Below are positions 6,422-6,529 of a stretch of DNA of 6,529 nt, in pieces. Each line of letters begins with the position of its first letter. Within the stretch, counting starts at the first letter, position 1. The notes under the pieces were generated by a model. It saw only the letters and a program-made list of their open reading frames with translations, was not told the origin of the DNA and did not search any database. Source of the stretch: Chitinophagaceae bacterium (lineage in GTDB: Bacteria > Bacteroidota > Bacteroidia > Chitinophagales > UBA10324); the NCBI GenBank assembly GCA_023251195.1, contig JAHEZG010000226.1:1-6529 (forward strand). The letters run 5' to 3'. The position numbers were made by a program, and so were the translations under genes.

Positions 6422-6503
6422 TGCGGGTAGAGGGGGTCGAACCCACATGCCTCGCGGCACCAGATCCTAAGTCTGGCGCGTCTGCCAATTTCGCCATACC
6501 CGC
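6422..6503 (-). tRNA. tRNA-Leu, anticodon UAG
   Basis: On the - strand this folds as a class II tRNA. The acceptor stem is GCGGGTA/TACCCGC, the D stem is GCG/CGC, and the anticodon stem is CCAGA/TCTGG around loop CTTAGGA. The anticodon TAG (6469-6467) would read CUA and, with a suitable U34, other CUN leucine codons. The long variable arm is TGCC-GCGA-GGCA, as expected for leucine tRNAs. The T arm has loop TTCGACC but a U:U mismatch at the second stem pair (GTGGG against CCCTC). The discriminator base is A. CCA is not encoded, because A-C-T follows the acceptor stem, so the tail must be added enzymatically. Confidence 0.93.
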
Positions 6504-6522
6504 ATTTATTTTTCAGGGACGG

Positions 6523-6529
6523 CAAATGT
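6523..6529 (-). promoter_or_regulatory. Probable promoter -7 box for tRNA-Leu, cut by the window edge
   Basis: On the - strand the first seven bases of the window are ACATTTG, which match positions 2-8 of the Bacteroidota -7 consensus TAnnTTTG. The missing first T and the -33 box would lie beyond base 6529. The box ends 19 nt before the tRNA 5' end, which would leave a leader of roughly 10-15 nt. Confidence 0.4.

Noticed and set aside
1..6529. A hidden novel system such as CRISPR, mobile element, toxin-antitoxin or phage defence
   Set aside because: Nearly all bases belong to recognised housekeeping genes in their usual order, and no gap is longer than 269 bp. The only repeats are the heptamer array and short hairpins.

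Overview
This is an ordinary, well-conserved housekeeping stretch of a chromosome from the phylum Bacteroidota. The signs are the 330-residue RpoA, the 228-residue ClpP with its long N-terminus, the L17 with a lysine/alanine-rich tail, the zinc-free type of S4, A-rich gene leaders without Shine-Dalgarno sequences, and a TAnnTTTG-like promoter box. I cannot place it below phylum with confidence. The intergenic DNA is AT-rich.

Left part (1-2765, + strand): the distal end of the large ribosomal-protein cluster, in the classical 'alpha operon' order. It runs from the last codons of rpsM (S13) through rpsK (S11), rpsD (S4) and rpoA (RNA polymerase alpha) to rplQ (L17), and ends in a strong rho-independent terminator at 2730-2765. 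The rpoA-rplQ spacer holds a degenerate tandem array of five 7-bp units, the one clearly non-coding oddity in this half.

Middle (2702-2970): a 269-bp gap between converging operons. It holds one terminator for each direction and a weak AT-rich stem-loop between them.

Right part (2971-6281, - strand): the protein quality-control operon, transcribed tig (trigger factor), then clpP, then clpX. tig and clpP are 15 bp apart, and clpP and clpX overlap by an ATGA. Trigger factor binds nascent chains at the ribosome; ClpX unfolds substrates and feeds them to the ClpP serine protease. The trigger factor has lost recognisable prolyl-isomerase residues and ends in a natural histidine cluster. The clpX side ends in its own hairpin/U-tract terminator.

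Far right (6422-6503, - strand): a tRNA-Leu gene with anticodon UAG, preceded at the window edge by a probable promoter -7 box. It reads in the same direction as tig, about 140 bp upstream of it, with no clear terminator between them.

I found no mobile element, CRISPR array, toxin-antitoxin pair, defence gene or other accessory system. The observations worth checking are small: the heptamer array, the trigger factor's degenerate domain and His tail, and a U:U mismatch in the tRNA T stem.
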